A stretch of 64,000 nucleotides of DNA, taken from NCBI GenBank assembly GCA_958510825.1, contig OY294044.1, forward strand, positions 69,142,095 through 69,206,094, read 5' to 3'. The stretch's first letter is position 1. Every line of letters starts with the position of its first letter. Shown here one piece after another: positions 53,850 to 64,000 of the stretch. This stretch comes from Brachypterus glaber. Its lineage: Eukaryota; Arthropoda; Insecta; Coleoptera; Kateretidae. The position numbers were made by a program, and so were the translations under genes. The notes under the pieces were generated by a model. That model ran no database searches. It was given only the letters and a program-made list of their open reading frames with translations, and was not told the DNA's origin.

Positions 53850-55290
53850 CGGGTCATTATACCAAATATATATATAAATATACAAAATATAATCGTTAAA
53901 CCCTCGTGTGCCTTTCCTCAACTCATATGTTATTGTTTAGTTTTTATTTTTTTTATATTGTTTAACTATATATTTAATATTTTTAGATTTCATATTAAAT
54001 ATTAATAATAATAATCTGAAAACGCCTCAGGCTTATGCGGGTTATTTTTGCTATGTATTAATATATTTTATTTTTAAAAATACATTATTCTATTCAATTC
54101 CATAAGAAAAATAAAAAAGTAGAAAAAAAAAAACAAAAATTTTACAGATGTTATAAATTTTAATTCAATTTGATACACATATTAAATAAATTGCTGGAAT
54201 CATAATTAATTTTTATATAAGAAATTACCTCGATGGATTTTTACTGTTGGATAATTTTTTTATTTTTGTTTATGATTTTATTATTTATTTTAAATAAATT
54301 AATTTCTTAATCACGACTAAGTAACCTATAATAAACAAGTAGTATCTTTGATTAGTAATATTATATTTTAATAACATTATCATCATCATTTTTATATATT
54401 TTTTTACTTTCAAAGATCATGAGTTAATCCATGCAATGCCAAAGTTAGGGTCATGGAAGCATGATGTATAACATAATGGTTATGACAACAATTTGTAAAT
54501 TAACCCATGACCTGTTTAATGGTCAGGGCCAAATTTCCTATTGGGAATACTAGGTAATAGTGAGGTGGAAAATTTTAAGCAGTTAGTTAAAGTATTTACT
54601 TGTGAGTGTAGTTGGTTCAACAAAAGAAGTCATCAACGAACTGGTTCTGACCCCCCTATTGGGTGTTAATCCTTGTTAACTTTTAACTTAAAATAGCCAC
54701 TACACAATAGTCTAGAACTAAATATAGTGAAACTCAAACAAATTTTCCTCTTCCCCTTCTCCTTCCCCTGACCAAGAAGGCATTTATTGTAAATCCTTCC
54801 ATTTTCTTAGTTGGTCTTCTTTCTGGGAATATGGGTATAATTTGGAGCGGCTACTTTTTGTCTTTGGGGAAGCACTTCGTAGGTTTTTCATATTTTGTCT
54901 TGTACTCGATCGTCTCATTTAGCAAATATTTTAAAATTCTCAGATCATAATTTTAATTTTTCCTGGCCGGATGGAGCTGCATCTCATGTACTTATTGTGT
55001 TCGTAGTTAATAAAACACTTGTGGTCTAAATAACATATGCTTGTTTAAAACAATTATCCTGAGAACAAACGTACTCTAAGAATGACACTGGTTTAATGTA
55101 GGTTAAGACATATTAAGTTAAAGAATTACCTGATTGATATACGACGTATTAATTTTTTTTTAATTTTAGTGATTTGGGTTTAACTAAATTAATTAAATAT
55201 TTCCATATCATGCGCAGTTGGTTTATGAACCTAATGAAAAACCCATTTTTGAAAATTTGTGGGATACGCCATATTGGATAGACAGGTAGA
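53850..55290. other. AT-rich DNA, nothing assigned
   Basis: A long stretch with no inverted or dispersed partner in the window. ATCATGAGTTAATCCATG, CAACGAACTGGTTCTGACCC and a CTTCCCCTTCTCCTTCCCC tract near 54751 are the only locally distinctive words. If a host regulatory or exonic sequence exists in this window, this repeat-poor stretch is a reasonable place to look, but nothing coding was seen. Confidence 0.4.
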
Positions 55291-55294
55291 CAAA

Positions 55295-56625
55295 TCTGAC
55301 TAATCAAAATTTGAAACAATTTTCAATTATCTCCGAATTTAAACAACCGATTTAAACAATTATATTTTTACAAGAATGGTATGTCTTTTGAATATAATTA
55401 TTTCTAATTAGAGTTGCCAAAAACTTAACATTCTACAAGGTGTTACAGAATAAATGTGACTATGTTTTATTGCTTAAACTTTTAATGTGCACCAAACATG
55501 TTTTAGAGATTTAGGATTTAGGATTTTGTGGAAATAGTGATTTATTCATCATTTTTGCCCCAAAATACTAGGATAGAGATAATTCAGTTTTTTTTTACTG
55601 AAATAGTAAGGAAAGACCCTAGGTACTAACATACAAAACGAATAACTTGCATTGGTCATAATAACCCCCATCTACAGGGTATTTTTTATAATTTTGCAAA
55701 TATATCACTTCACTATTTTTTTGAGATTTAAGCAAAAAAATTGTTGCAACTTGAAAGTTTTTAGACTAAACTGGCCTATTTTGATTTAAGCTTGTTAGTA
55801 AATACCAATATATCTACCCGCCTTCACTCACGAATTCCCAATTTAACATTTTAAAAATTTGACGTCTTTCGCATAGTTTATATTTTTTTAAGCTTTAGGT
55901 TAGGGTAAGGGTATATCCACAGCCTCGCATAACACGCATAATACATAAGAATGTGATGCTGTGATTGGCTTTATTTGCCGTCATGTATCTTGAAAGTCAA
56001 TCACGGTATCGCATTCTTATGTATTATGCTTATTATGCCAGGCTCTGAATACGCACTAAAAGAGGAAAAAAAAATTGTTTTGACATAAGTACGGGGTAAC
56101 GTCCCTGCGGACCTTTTATGACGTGAGTAGAGATTTTATTTAGTCTTAAAATTTAAAACTCTCTAAATCCAGTATATCATGGTCACCGTATATTTAGTTT
56201 AGTTTAGTTTAGTTTGAAACGGAGCCTGCGGAGCTTCAACTTTAATAAAAATATATTTTTTTCATTTGGACTTTAAAACTTGTTTAAAAGCAAGTAAATA
56301 TAGATATGTTACTAATGCAATTACGTCTGAAATTTTATTTTCTGTCTTTTTTTCACAAATTTAAAACTTAAGGCTTAAGTTTTAAGTGGTGTAAAAATTA
56401 TCTACAAATGTTAGGGGCACATTTAAAGTTTAAGTAAAAAAATATAGTCACATTTATTCTGTAACACCCTGTAGACTGTTGAGTTATTGGCAACTCTAAG
56501 CAGACAGAATTATAGGCCAAAGATGTACCTTTCTTGTAAAAAAATAATTATTTAAATCGGTTTAATTAAATTTGGAGATATTTGACTTTGAATTTGATAA
56601 AAATTTTTAGGTGTTTCAGTTCAAA
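55295..56625. mobile_element. Inverted element with about 205-bp arms
   Basis: TAGAGTTGCCAAAAACTTAAC, ACAAGGTGTTACAGAATAAA, TGTGACTATG and TGCTTAAACTTTTAATGTGC (about 55409-55490) are mirrored at 56418-56500. Outward, CCGATTTAAACAATTATATT and TTTACAAGAATGGTA are mirrored near 56535-56565. GGTGTTACAGAATAAATGTG is the sharpest conserved block. There is no coding. Confidence 0.8.
55917..56050. mobile_element. Hairpin MITE nested at the centre
   Basis: CACAGCCTCGCATAACACGC, ATAATACATAAGAATGTGAT on the left are mirrored on the right (complement CAGAGCCTGGCATAATAAGC, ATAATACATAAGAATGCGAT), with TGATTGG/CCGTGATTGA continuing. Confidence 0.85.
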
Positions 56626-56628
56626 TTT

Positions 56629-56683
<55 letters not shown>
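56629..56683. repeat. AT dinucleotide microsatellite
   Basis: An uninterrupted AT tract of about 50 bp abuts the right arm of the 55295 element. Confidence 0.95.
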
Positions 56684-56689
<6 letters not shown>

Positions 56690-57004
56690 TATAGGAACCA
56701 TTTATTTCCTGTGTTCAAATCTTCTTCATGAATATTTAATTATAATAATTATTATTGATAAAACATAAAACCTTCATATGTAATTATTTGTAATAAAAGT
56801 TCAATAATAAATCAAATTTTACAAGGAAGGTTGAATGAAATAATATGAAAATGTTGAAGATGATGTTCTTAGAAGGATTACACGAGTAGCGGAAGTGCGT
56901 ATTTTTTTATTAAGGGGTTGTTCTGAGGAAAAAAATTGACCTCCTCATTTTTTAGAAGTCGGTTAATAAATGACCTTTTTTGCATTTCCAGTTAAATTTA
57001 TGTT

Positions 57005-57330
57005 TAAAATTTAGATTGCAGCCAGGGGTGCTCCCATGGGGAGGTAAAGGGCACCCCCCCCAATAACGCTCGAGTTGGGAAAATCCACTGTACACTTGAT
57101 AAAATTGAGTGTACTCGGGCTGATATTTTAAAGGGTAGTAGTGGATGGTAACATAACACTCCTGTTAGTTTTTCACCGCATGATTTGCGTAAGGGGTGTC
57201 CGCTATCTTGAATTTTAGGGGTGAAATGCTTAATATGCATCTTACGATAAAAATGCATTTAACCAATGCTGTTAAGGAGGAAATTTACAACAATTTTTGT
57301 TGGGATCATTTTTTAATATATTAATCAAAA
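57005..57330 (-). repeat. Dispersed family D copy
   Basis: AAAGGGTAGTAGTGGATGG, TTGAATTTTAGGGGTGAAAT, ATCTTACGATAAAAATGCAT and TTAACCAATGCTGTTAA. GTGTACTCGGGCTGATATTT recurs as its complement at 63365-63385. Confidence 0.75.
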
Positions 57331-57480
57331 TTGAGTTAATTCAAAAATAGCCATGTTGGAGGTGAAATTGGTTTTTTCCATTTTTTAGCCAAATTATTCA
57401 TCGGACGATAAAAGTGGTTATGAAGAAACTTGTAGCTCTTGAAATTCTCTATAAGTCAAAATTATAAATTTTCATAGGTA

Positions 57481-57780
57481 CTTTGGTACGGTACAGAGGA
57501 AGCAACTCGACTATCAGCGCCCACTGTTCAAAAATGTTACGCTGCATTACAGAGGGGGGTTGGGTGTCAGTGTCAGTGTCAAAGACCGGTTTTGGGTTAA
57601 AACACGGAAACAATAACCGGTTAAAAACCGGTTTAAACCATAAAGTAAAATTTCCTTTCAATTTTTCTACTTTTTATAAAAAAAATGTTACGTAAAAAAT
57701 AGTGGGGCGGGGGTGTGTGGGGGGCCTCGAAAATGTTACGCCGCGTTACAGTGGGGGGGGGGGGGGGGGGATAAAAAATG
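57481..57780. repeat. Duplicated GTTACGCYGCRTTACAG unit with G-runs
   Basis: AAAATGTTACGCTGCATTAC with AGAGGGGGG near 57533 recurs as AAAATGTTACGCCGCGTTAC with AGTGGGGGG near 57729. The second G-run is about 18 G (57753-57770). Between them lie ACCGGTTTTGGG and ACCGGTTAAAAACCGGTT palindromic words. No coding, although frames overlap on both strands. Confidence 0.75.
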
Positions 57781-58029
57781 GGAAAATTTTGACTCTTGAG
57801 CTCTGAAATAAAAATATTACTAAATTAATTTTTTAGAAATTTAACTTGTGACCTCAGCAGCTTGCCGAGTTGGAAGGACAACTATAATTTAGCTTAGTTG
57901 ACGCAACAAATCTAGAAGTTCTGTATCTCTAAAAAGTAAAATTATTTTAGCAAGCTTGTAGCTAGTTTGGAAATATTTGTTCTGACTCCCCTCCCCCCAA
58001 AAAAAAATGCTTTGGAGCACCACTGATTG

Positions 58030-58140
58030 CAGCTCAAAAACAAAAGCTAGTAGAAAACTTTTATTTCAGCAAAGTTGTAGCTTGTTTGGTCGATACTGAT
58101 TACTATAAAAATTATTTTGAAAGCTTTATTAAATTAAAAA
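58030..58140 (+). repeat. Dispersed repeat G copy
   Basis: GCTCAAAAACAAAAGCTAGT, AGAAAACTTTTATTTCAGC and GTTGTAGCTTGTTTGGTCGA match 30352-30420. Confidence 0.75.
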
Positions 58141-58144
58141 AATA

Positions 58145-59045
58145 AATCAGCGATTTAGTCTTAGGTAAATCAGGTCGTATATAAATTTAAAATTTTCTTT
58201 TTCTTTTCTACTCACTTTTAATTCTTTAAATTTTGTTCATTCAAAGAATATTTTACACCATTTAAACTTCTTAATTTGTTATTATATAATCATTTACTTT
58301 TTTTTTTGTGTGCATGTGGTCACATTCCAGAGGACCAGTTAAAACTGTTAAATCATATCAAATTTGGTCTTAATTGCCACTTTTTTAAATTCATTTAACC
58401 GAAAAAAAGAAGCTATAAATTTAGTAAATTGGCAATTTTATTTATAATTATCTTTATGGCCTGGGGACATATTGTAATAATGTTTTATACGCTTTAAAAA
58501 TGTGTGAAGTTGATTAAAATTGGTAACACAAAAAATATAATTAATCCAGCCATTTAACAGTCTTAAATAGCTTAATTTATTTTATAGAATAAGTTTATAA
58601 TCACAAAAACTAATAGAGGATGTTGCATAATTTAATTAAATTGTCTTTTTTGTTGTTGAAATTTCATTAAACCAAAATATAAAAAAGACTTCCTGTATTA
58701 ACAATTAACTCTTCTTATCACTATTTAAACAATAAAATGTACAGAAGCTAAACTTTAGATCAATAAAATAAATACTAGTTACAGAAGCAGTAAATCTGTA
58801 AAAAAGCAAATAGCGCAAAAATAAGGATTAAACAAAAAAATATAGTTTCCTATTGAAAATGACGGGTATAGATTGACGCACGGATATGTGGCTACGGGAA
58901 ATATGTTTGGAATGTGTGTGCAAGTGGCCCATTGTAGGCACGCACGCCTTATAACGCTCTTGATGGAAAGAAGAGAGCTCCAATGATTCCTCCCCCTTTC
59001 GTCAGAGATTTTCTTTCATGCGGAGAACTGTATAAAACATATCGG
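58145..59045. other. AT-rich DNA, nothing assigned
   Basis: 58870-59040 is less AT-rich (GACGCACGGATATGTGGC, GTAGGCACGCACGCC) but I recognise nothing in it. Confidence 0.4.
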
Positions 59046-60292
59046 GGAAACAGTCCTTCTCCAAATGGAGAATATTATATGGTATGATATGGAAAACACG
59101 GAAAACAAATGTACCTAGTACCCAGGTCTTAAGGTTTATGAATTAATAACCCTACCAGGTCTTTTATATCCGGTTAGTACACCACTGCATATTGCCATGT
59201 ACATATCGAAACATTGTATCTCAAAAAAAATATTATGGGTTCCTTGTACTAATTAACTCTGTACATGATGCACGGTTCGTCTGGGCTTTTTTAAATGAAA
59301 ATTTCGTGGACCCCTACATTTTTTGGACTAACATATACCTGATGACATAATAAATAAATTTCCATTTGAAAGAAAATCGTAAAAGATACACTTTTTTAGA
59401 CAGATAAAAAAAAACATTTTTTTTGAGTAATAGGGTGAATCCCGATTTTCGAAATCGAAAATGTTATCTGACTCAAAAGTTGCTCCTTAGTAAAAAACGG
59501 TGCAACTTAAAAATGAACCAAATCGATTTATGTTTAAAGTACTCAAACTTAAAAAAACATTGGTACCTGTTTTTCGAGTGATTGAAAATAAAATTGAGGA
59601 AATTTTTGGCAGGATTTCTTTGGTAATATTTGGAAACAATACTAATTGCGAGAAACTAAAAAAATTATATCCCCCCTCCCCTTAAGTTAGAACATAAAAA
59701 ACTCAAATTATTTGAAGATTTCGCGAATATTTTTAAAAAGGACATAACTTTCTCAGGAATGATTTTTTGATCAAAGTGCATATAATATTTTTCTCTGTTT
59801 TTAATTATTAAATAACCACCCATTACAAAAATATTTGTTTTTGCTTTGTATATTTTTTTATTTTTGATTCTTAATGCGTAAAAATTTACTTTTAAATGCA
59901 TTTATCTTTAAAACGGTTAAACCTGCGATGTTACACCACCCAAACTTTTTTGTGTATTTTTACATAAAAAAGTAGATTCCAATAAGAAAAAATCAAAAAC
60001 AGTACACCAAAAAAAGTTTTAGGCAAAAAACAGAAAATCCACCAGGTTTTGAATTGAAATTTATTTTTTTTACTCGACTTGAGGAAACAAATAATGTCTT
60101 CTACATAGTCAGGTGGGTTAACATTTATATATGCTTATATACTAATAAGTCTGGAGATTTTTTGTTTAAAACTATTTTTAATACGCTTTTAAAACTTGCA
60201 AAAATGAAATTTTAGCAAAATCTTCAAATAATTGGCATTTTTTTATGTTCTAACTTAAGGGGACGAAGGATATATTTTTTTTAGTTTCTTAA

Positions 60293-60593
60293 GACCACTT
60301 TACACGGAGCAATTTGTACGCAAGTTTGATGCTATGCAAGTTTGCTGCCAGATATAGCATGAGGACAATTGGACATTAATTTGCCTTTTCACGGAGCAAG
60401 TTGTACGCAAGTTTGGTGCTATATATTGCAAGGTAAACAGTGCTGCCAACCAGACAATTTTGACGTGTCTCTGCGTTTGTTGACAAAAACACAACCTAGC
60501 ATTTGATTTTTTAAGGAAGTTTTTTAGTTAGACAGACCGACCTATTATTAATAATAATAATTATTAACATGTGCAGTTGATACTATATTAGTA
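60293..60593 (+). mobile_element. Truncated PIF/Harbinger-type MITE
   Basis: AGACCACTTTACACGGAGC, CTATGCAAGTTTGCTGCCAG, ATATAGCATGAGGACAATT and TTAGTTAGACAGACCGACCT follow the left 300 bp of the element at 4731. The right half and right TIR are missing, and it joins the inverted arm at TATTAGTATTAAGGAGC. Confidence 0.85.
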
Positions 60594-60689
60594 TTAAGGA
60601 GCAACTTTTGAGCCAGAGAGCATTTTCGATTTCAAAAATCGGGATTTTTTGACACATCCTATTAATCAAAAAAATGTTTTATTATCTGT

Positions 60690-61413
60690 CTAGAATAGTA
60701 TATTCTATAACTAGTATGAAATAGACAATATTCCGCGGGAGCGAAAAGTTTGTCATACGAGCCGGCAGGCGAGTATGACGGTCCCGCGAGCGAGGAATGA
60801 CTATTTCATACGTGTTGTAGACTATACTTTTTCTTCGACTGCAAATATGAAACACTGTATGGCTTTAAACTGCGGAAAAGGTTTAAAACAATGTTTTTTG
60901 TAACTCGACGTTGTAAATGCAACAAAACACATATTTTTAAATAAAGCAATTAATGTTATTAATAATTTTATCAAATCAGTACTTAAAAAAGATTTTTATT
61001 TAATTTTAGCACATATTTACAAATTATAATGCAAAAATTGAAGGTTATGTCAGATAGTTGTGACAGATATCAGGTTTAAATATTTAACAATAGATGGAGC
61101 AGTTTTAATTTTTTGAACTAAATTGATAAAAAACTGGTCAAATATTAAAAAAAAAACTAATAAACTTTATGCAATTTTAACGCAAAACTTTAAATTGCAT
61201 TAAATTATTCAATATTTTATCGTAAAATATATATATTTTTGCTAATTTTGCTACAGTTTTCTTTACTTTTATAAACAAGAGATGGCACTACATGTACTCA
61301 TTTTAACACTTGATTCGGAATATTCATACCGTATCTAGAGCTAGCACTTTTCAAACAGAATGAATCCATTCTGTGTTTGAAAAGTGTGTGAATTTGCTTA
61401 CATTCTAAAGCAG
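60690..61413. mobile_element. Insertion in the right arm, containing a GC-rich hairpin
   Basis: The mirror arm is continuous (ATCTGTCTAAAAAAGTGTAT at 59374-59410, complement), so the right arm has gained about 720 bp, with TA at both edges. The first 150 bp form a hairpin: AGTATGAAATAGACAATATT, CGCGGGAGCG, GTCATACGAGCC against GAGTATGACGGTCCCGCG and AATGACTATTTCATAC. TTCGACTGCAAATATGAAAC near 60836 loosely mirrors GCAGTCGTAGAAA at 61409. Confidence 0.7.
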
Positions 61414-61859
61414 TCGTAGAAAAAAATGTATCTTTTACGATTTTCTTTTAAATGGAAATTGATTTCTTGTGTCATCAGGTATGTTTTAGCCCAAAAAATG
61501 TAGGGGTCCACGAAATTTTCAGATGACTGGTAAGTTATAAAAACTTTATTACTGGAATATAACGTAATTTATAAACTAATTGGAATAGGTAATTAATTGG
61601 ACTTTTTATGTTATCATTTAGGTATCATGTACAGAGGTAAGTGCAAGGAACCGATTTTTTTTTTGAGATACGATTTTTCGAAATTTATAGGGCAATATGC
61701 AGTGGTGTACTAACCAGACATAAAAACATGAGAGGTTATTAATTCATAACCCTTAACACCTGGTCACTAGGTACATTTGTGTTTTCCGTGTTTTCCATAT
61801 CATTCCGTATAATATTCTCCAATTGCAGAAAGACGGTTTCCCCGTACTGAAAGGTTTAA

Positions 61860-62335
61860 TAAAAATCTTATATAACAAGATATACTTTTAATAAGATTGA
61901 AATAATTTGAACCTTATAAAAAATGTACCGTTTTAAGAGGTTGGCTAAAATTTGAATAGTGCAGATGCCCATTCAAGGACGTTTTTTTTGTCTATTTTTA
62001 GCGAACGCTATGATTTTATAACACAACTGTAAACCTATTGTAGGTAATTCAAATCCTGCACGAAAGAATCGCGTATTTTTTCAAACCGTAAAAAATGACG
62101 GATTGTTTTATAAATATAATATTTAAATAATATATTAATTATAATAATTATAATTAATTACGTATTATGATATATCATAAGATAATTTCAATTATTAGCC
62201 CTATTATAATATTATAATATTAAAGGGCCCCTATATTAACCCCAGAAACATGTACCAAGGTATTATACTTAGCTAAGCTGAGAGCTAAGCTGCAGGTTAT
62301 CCAATATGTTTTATGTTTTATGTTTATGTTTTATG
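61860..62335. other. AT-rich DNA, nothing assigned
   Basis: TAATTATAATAATTATAATTA near 62138 is palindromic. AGCTAAGCTGAGAGCTAAGCT near 62271 is a short direct repeat. Confidence 0.45.
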
Positions 62336-62586
62336 TTTATTTTTAACCTCGTACTATTCCACTTAATTAAGCATCCCCTAAGTCCAGGACTTGTGTGGGC
62401 TAGTAGTAGAGGGAACCACCGGCTTTAATTGACTTTCGAACCAATATATCTAGGGAGTACGCCTTCGCCAAATTTCAATTATTAATTAACTGAAAAAGGC
62501 AATCGGCGCCAGTGAGGTTTGAACTCACGATCATTAGCTCAGTGTCAATGCTATATCGATGCCTTAAACCGCTGAGCTAATCCCCC
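62336..62586 (-). mobile_element. SINE family 1 copy with a different tRNA-like head
   Basis: On the minus strand GGGGGATTAGCTCAGCGGTT (A-box-like TTAGCTCAGCGG) and GTGAGTTCAAACCTCAC (B box) lead into GGCGCCGATTGCC and the common body. The head differs from the GTAGTGG-type heads of the copies at 25631, 29013 and 53189. The tail is an ATAAAAC/ATAAAC repeat extending to about 62308. Confidence 0.9.
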
Positions 62587-62668
62587 ATAAATAAATATAA
62601 ATACCCTATTATCTTTAAAAGTACAATTAATATGATAATAATTATTATAAATATAATAACCTAATTAA

Positions 62669-62866
62669 GGGTCGTCCATAAAATACGTCACACAAATTTA
62701 CTTAAATTCATACACTTCATACCCCGTTTCTCGCGTTATTAAAGGATGTAGATATTTTATATTTTGGCTACCCCCCAATAGGGGGGGTGTTACGGGGGGT
62801 AGCCGAAATATAAAATCTCTACAGCCTTTATTAACGCGAGAAACGGGGTATGAATTGTATGAATTT
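62669..62866. repeat. GTCCATAAAATACGTCAC family, hairpin copy
   Basis: After GGGTCGTCCATAAAATACGT, the stretch TTCATACACTTCATACCCCG, TTTCTCGCG, TATTTTGGCTACCCCCC is mirrored from 62795 to 62862. A GGGGGGGTGTTACGGGGGG tract sits at the centre. Confidence 0.8.
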
Positions 62867-62940
62867 TGGTCAATTTAATTAATTAATTAATTAATATTAA
62901 TTATTATATTAATAATTGGATATTGTACTTTTTATGATAA

Positions 62941-63075
62941 GGGGTCGTCCATAAAATACCTCACACAAATCGAACAAAATTCATACACTTCATACCCTGT
63001 TTCTCGCCTTATTAAAGGCTGTAGAGATATTATATTTTGGCTACCCCCGCCCCCTAACACCCCCCCAACAACCTG
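62941..63075 (+). repeat. GTCCATAAAATACCTCAC family, second copy
   Basis: Direct repeat of the left half of the 62669 copy about 272 bp downstream, running from GGGTCGTCCATAAAATACC to GGCTACCCCCGCCCCC. Confidence 0.85.
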
Positions 63076-63440
63076 TTTTTTGGGGGAAGGTGACTGTTCT
63101 GTGCTGGCTCTGCTCGGAGAGCGGGGTTGGCAACCGCAATCGTCCTAAAATTTGTATTTTTGAAAATGGACGTTTTAATTAATGTCATCAGTATATTTTA
63201 GTTTAAACACTAGTCCTTTGTTATACGCCCCCCCCACTTTACCTTGAGTACAATGGAGACAGGGGGGCAAGGGGAAACACTTTTTTAAATAGAAACGGGG
63301 ACGTGTTATACATTATTTTAAAGCTTATAAAATTCTCTATTCGACTATATGCACTACTATCCTTTAAAATATCAGCCCGTGTACATTTATTGCAATTTAA
63401 CACAGGAATTTCTCGTTATTTGACTGGACTAACTCGTGTC
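63076..63440. repeat. Mixed repeat fragments
   Basis: 63250-63345 matches the arm of the 20285 MITE (TTTAAATAGAAACGGGGACG, TTATTTTAAAGCTTATAAAATTC). 63355-63440 matches family D (ACTACTATCCTTTAAAATATC, ATTTGACTGGACTAA). The first 140 bp, with TGTGCTGGCTCTGCTCGGAG, is unassigned. Confidence 0.65.
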
Positions 63441-63659
63441 GAGTGTTGGTCCAAGTGAAGAAAATTTTCGACAGGGTCAAACACCTTGCACTGATTTACG
63501 GTTATAGTTCTTCTAAAATCAGATGCACTTACCTTTCACAAAAAATAATTAACGGAATTTTGAATTGTTTTATGCTTTTCAGTCGACCTTTGAGCAATGG
63601 CCTCCGACAAAATAGGTTTTTTTAATTCATCAAATTAAAATTTTTGTTTTCTTTATACT

Positions 63660-63930
63660 TTCCCTTGCGTTAGTAAAAAAAATTCGAAAAATTTGTGTTG
63701 CTTTTTTTTATGTTTTTGGACGTTTTATATAAAAAAAAATATGATTTCCGTAAAAAAAAACTATGCGTCGGTCTGTCGGTCTGTGTGTACGAGAAATTTG
63801 TGATCACGATAACTCAAGAACGCTTCGGGCTACAGACTTTAAATTTGGACCACAGATTGATTATCCAAAGTTCTAGGCTGGAATTGTTTTTCGTAAAAAT
63901 CGGGTTAGCTTAAGGGGGTAAAATGGGGTA
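63660..63930 (+). repeat. Dispersed family A copy
   Basis: GTCGGTCTGTCGGTCTGTGT, TCACGATAACTCAAGAACGC and GGGCTACAGACTTTAAATTTGG match the family A core. The copy may continue past the window end. Confidence 0.7.
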
Positions 63931-64000
63931 AAAATAATTTTTTTTTAAAACTCATTTTTTTCAATTTATTTTTTATTTTACGAAAAACGAAACTTTTTTG

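Larger units (their letters stand above)
59050..61850. mobile_element. Nested long inverted repeat element
   Basis: The left arm 59050-59494 (TGGAGAATATTATATGGTAT, TGGAAAACACGGAAAACAAA, GTACACCACTGCATATTGCC, TGACTCAAAAGTTGCTCCTT) is mirrored by the right arm 60594-61850, which is interrupted at about 60690-61413. An inner mirror pair with CTTAAGTTAGAACATAAAAA lies at 59649-59728 and 60212-60292. Between 60293 and 60593 the right side holds a truncated Harbinger-type MITE where the left side has 59495-59648 instead. No coding potential was recognised. Confidence 0.85.

Overview
This window is AT-rich eukaryotic DNA (around 70% A+T by eye). It is almost entirely dispersed repeats, and I found no host protein-coding gene, rRNA gene, functional tRNA gene or CRISPR array. 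tRNA-derived SINEs, decayed Jockey/CR1-type non-LTR retrotransposons, very many palindromic DNA-transposon derivatives (MITEs and foldbacks) and dispersed repeats of a kind common in insect genomes suggest an arthropod, most likely an insect. The species cannot be fixed from the sequence. Nearly all ORFs longer than 60 codons are chance frames in AT-rich or palindromic DNA; the coding signals I trust are five broken transposon fragments.

Layout. 0-6 kb: piggyBac-like MITE, a 66-bp perfect palindrome, a 224-bp tandem duplication whose second copy carries a 669-bp transposon, further MITEs, and a PIF/Harbinger-type MITE. 6-8 kb: reverse-transcriptase pseudogene (minus strand) abutting a 331-bp tandem dimer. 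10-17.7 kb: a truncated SINE, dispersed repeats, a 0.7-kb TIR element and two giant foldback elements (13338-15129, 15864-17615). 17.9-23 kb: a MITE holding a tRNA-derived SINE with 13-bp target duplications, a second non-LTR 3' end with its terminus duplicated in tandem, and palindromic elements. 23-25.4 kb: an inverted pair of fragments of a transposon protein. 25.6-35 kb: two more SINEs, hammerhead-like motifs in an inverted element, and several MITEs with ACAC(R)GAAAA-type ends. 35-36 kb: a minisatellite built on a GCCTGCGGCGCTA word. 36.6-40.2 kb: a third foldback and a 1.7-kb element with repeated AACTGCGTTTTGA words. 41-43 kb: a TTAA-flanked MITE and an RNase H-end fragment of a non-LTR element. 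44-64 kb: further MITEs, hairpins, dispersed families and SINEs, ending in a heavily nested inverted element (59.05-61.85 kb).

How it works together. The window is best read as a record of insertions: SINE inside MITE, transposon inside tandem duplication, MITE against RT fragment, and two insertions inside one arm of a long inverted repeat. The main second-look items are three foldbacks sharing CACGGYG termini and 4-bp target duplications, a SINE family whose tRNA-like heads differ while its body is constant, hammerhead-ribozyme-like cores at three loci, and the head-to-head CPYC / SEQAGE protein fragments.
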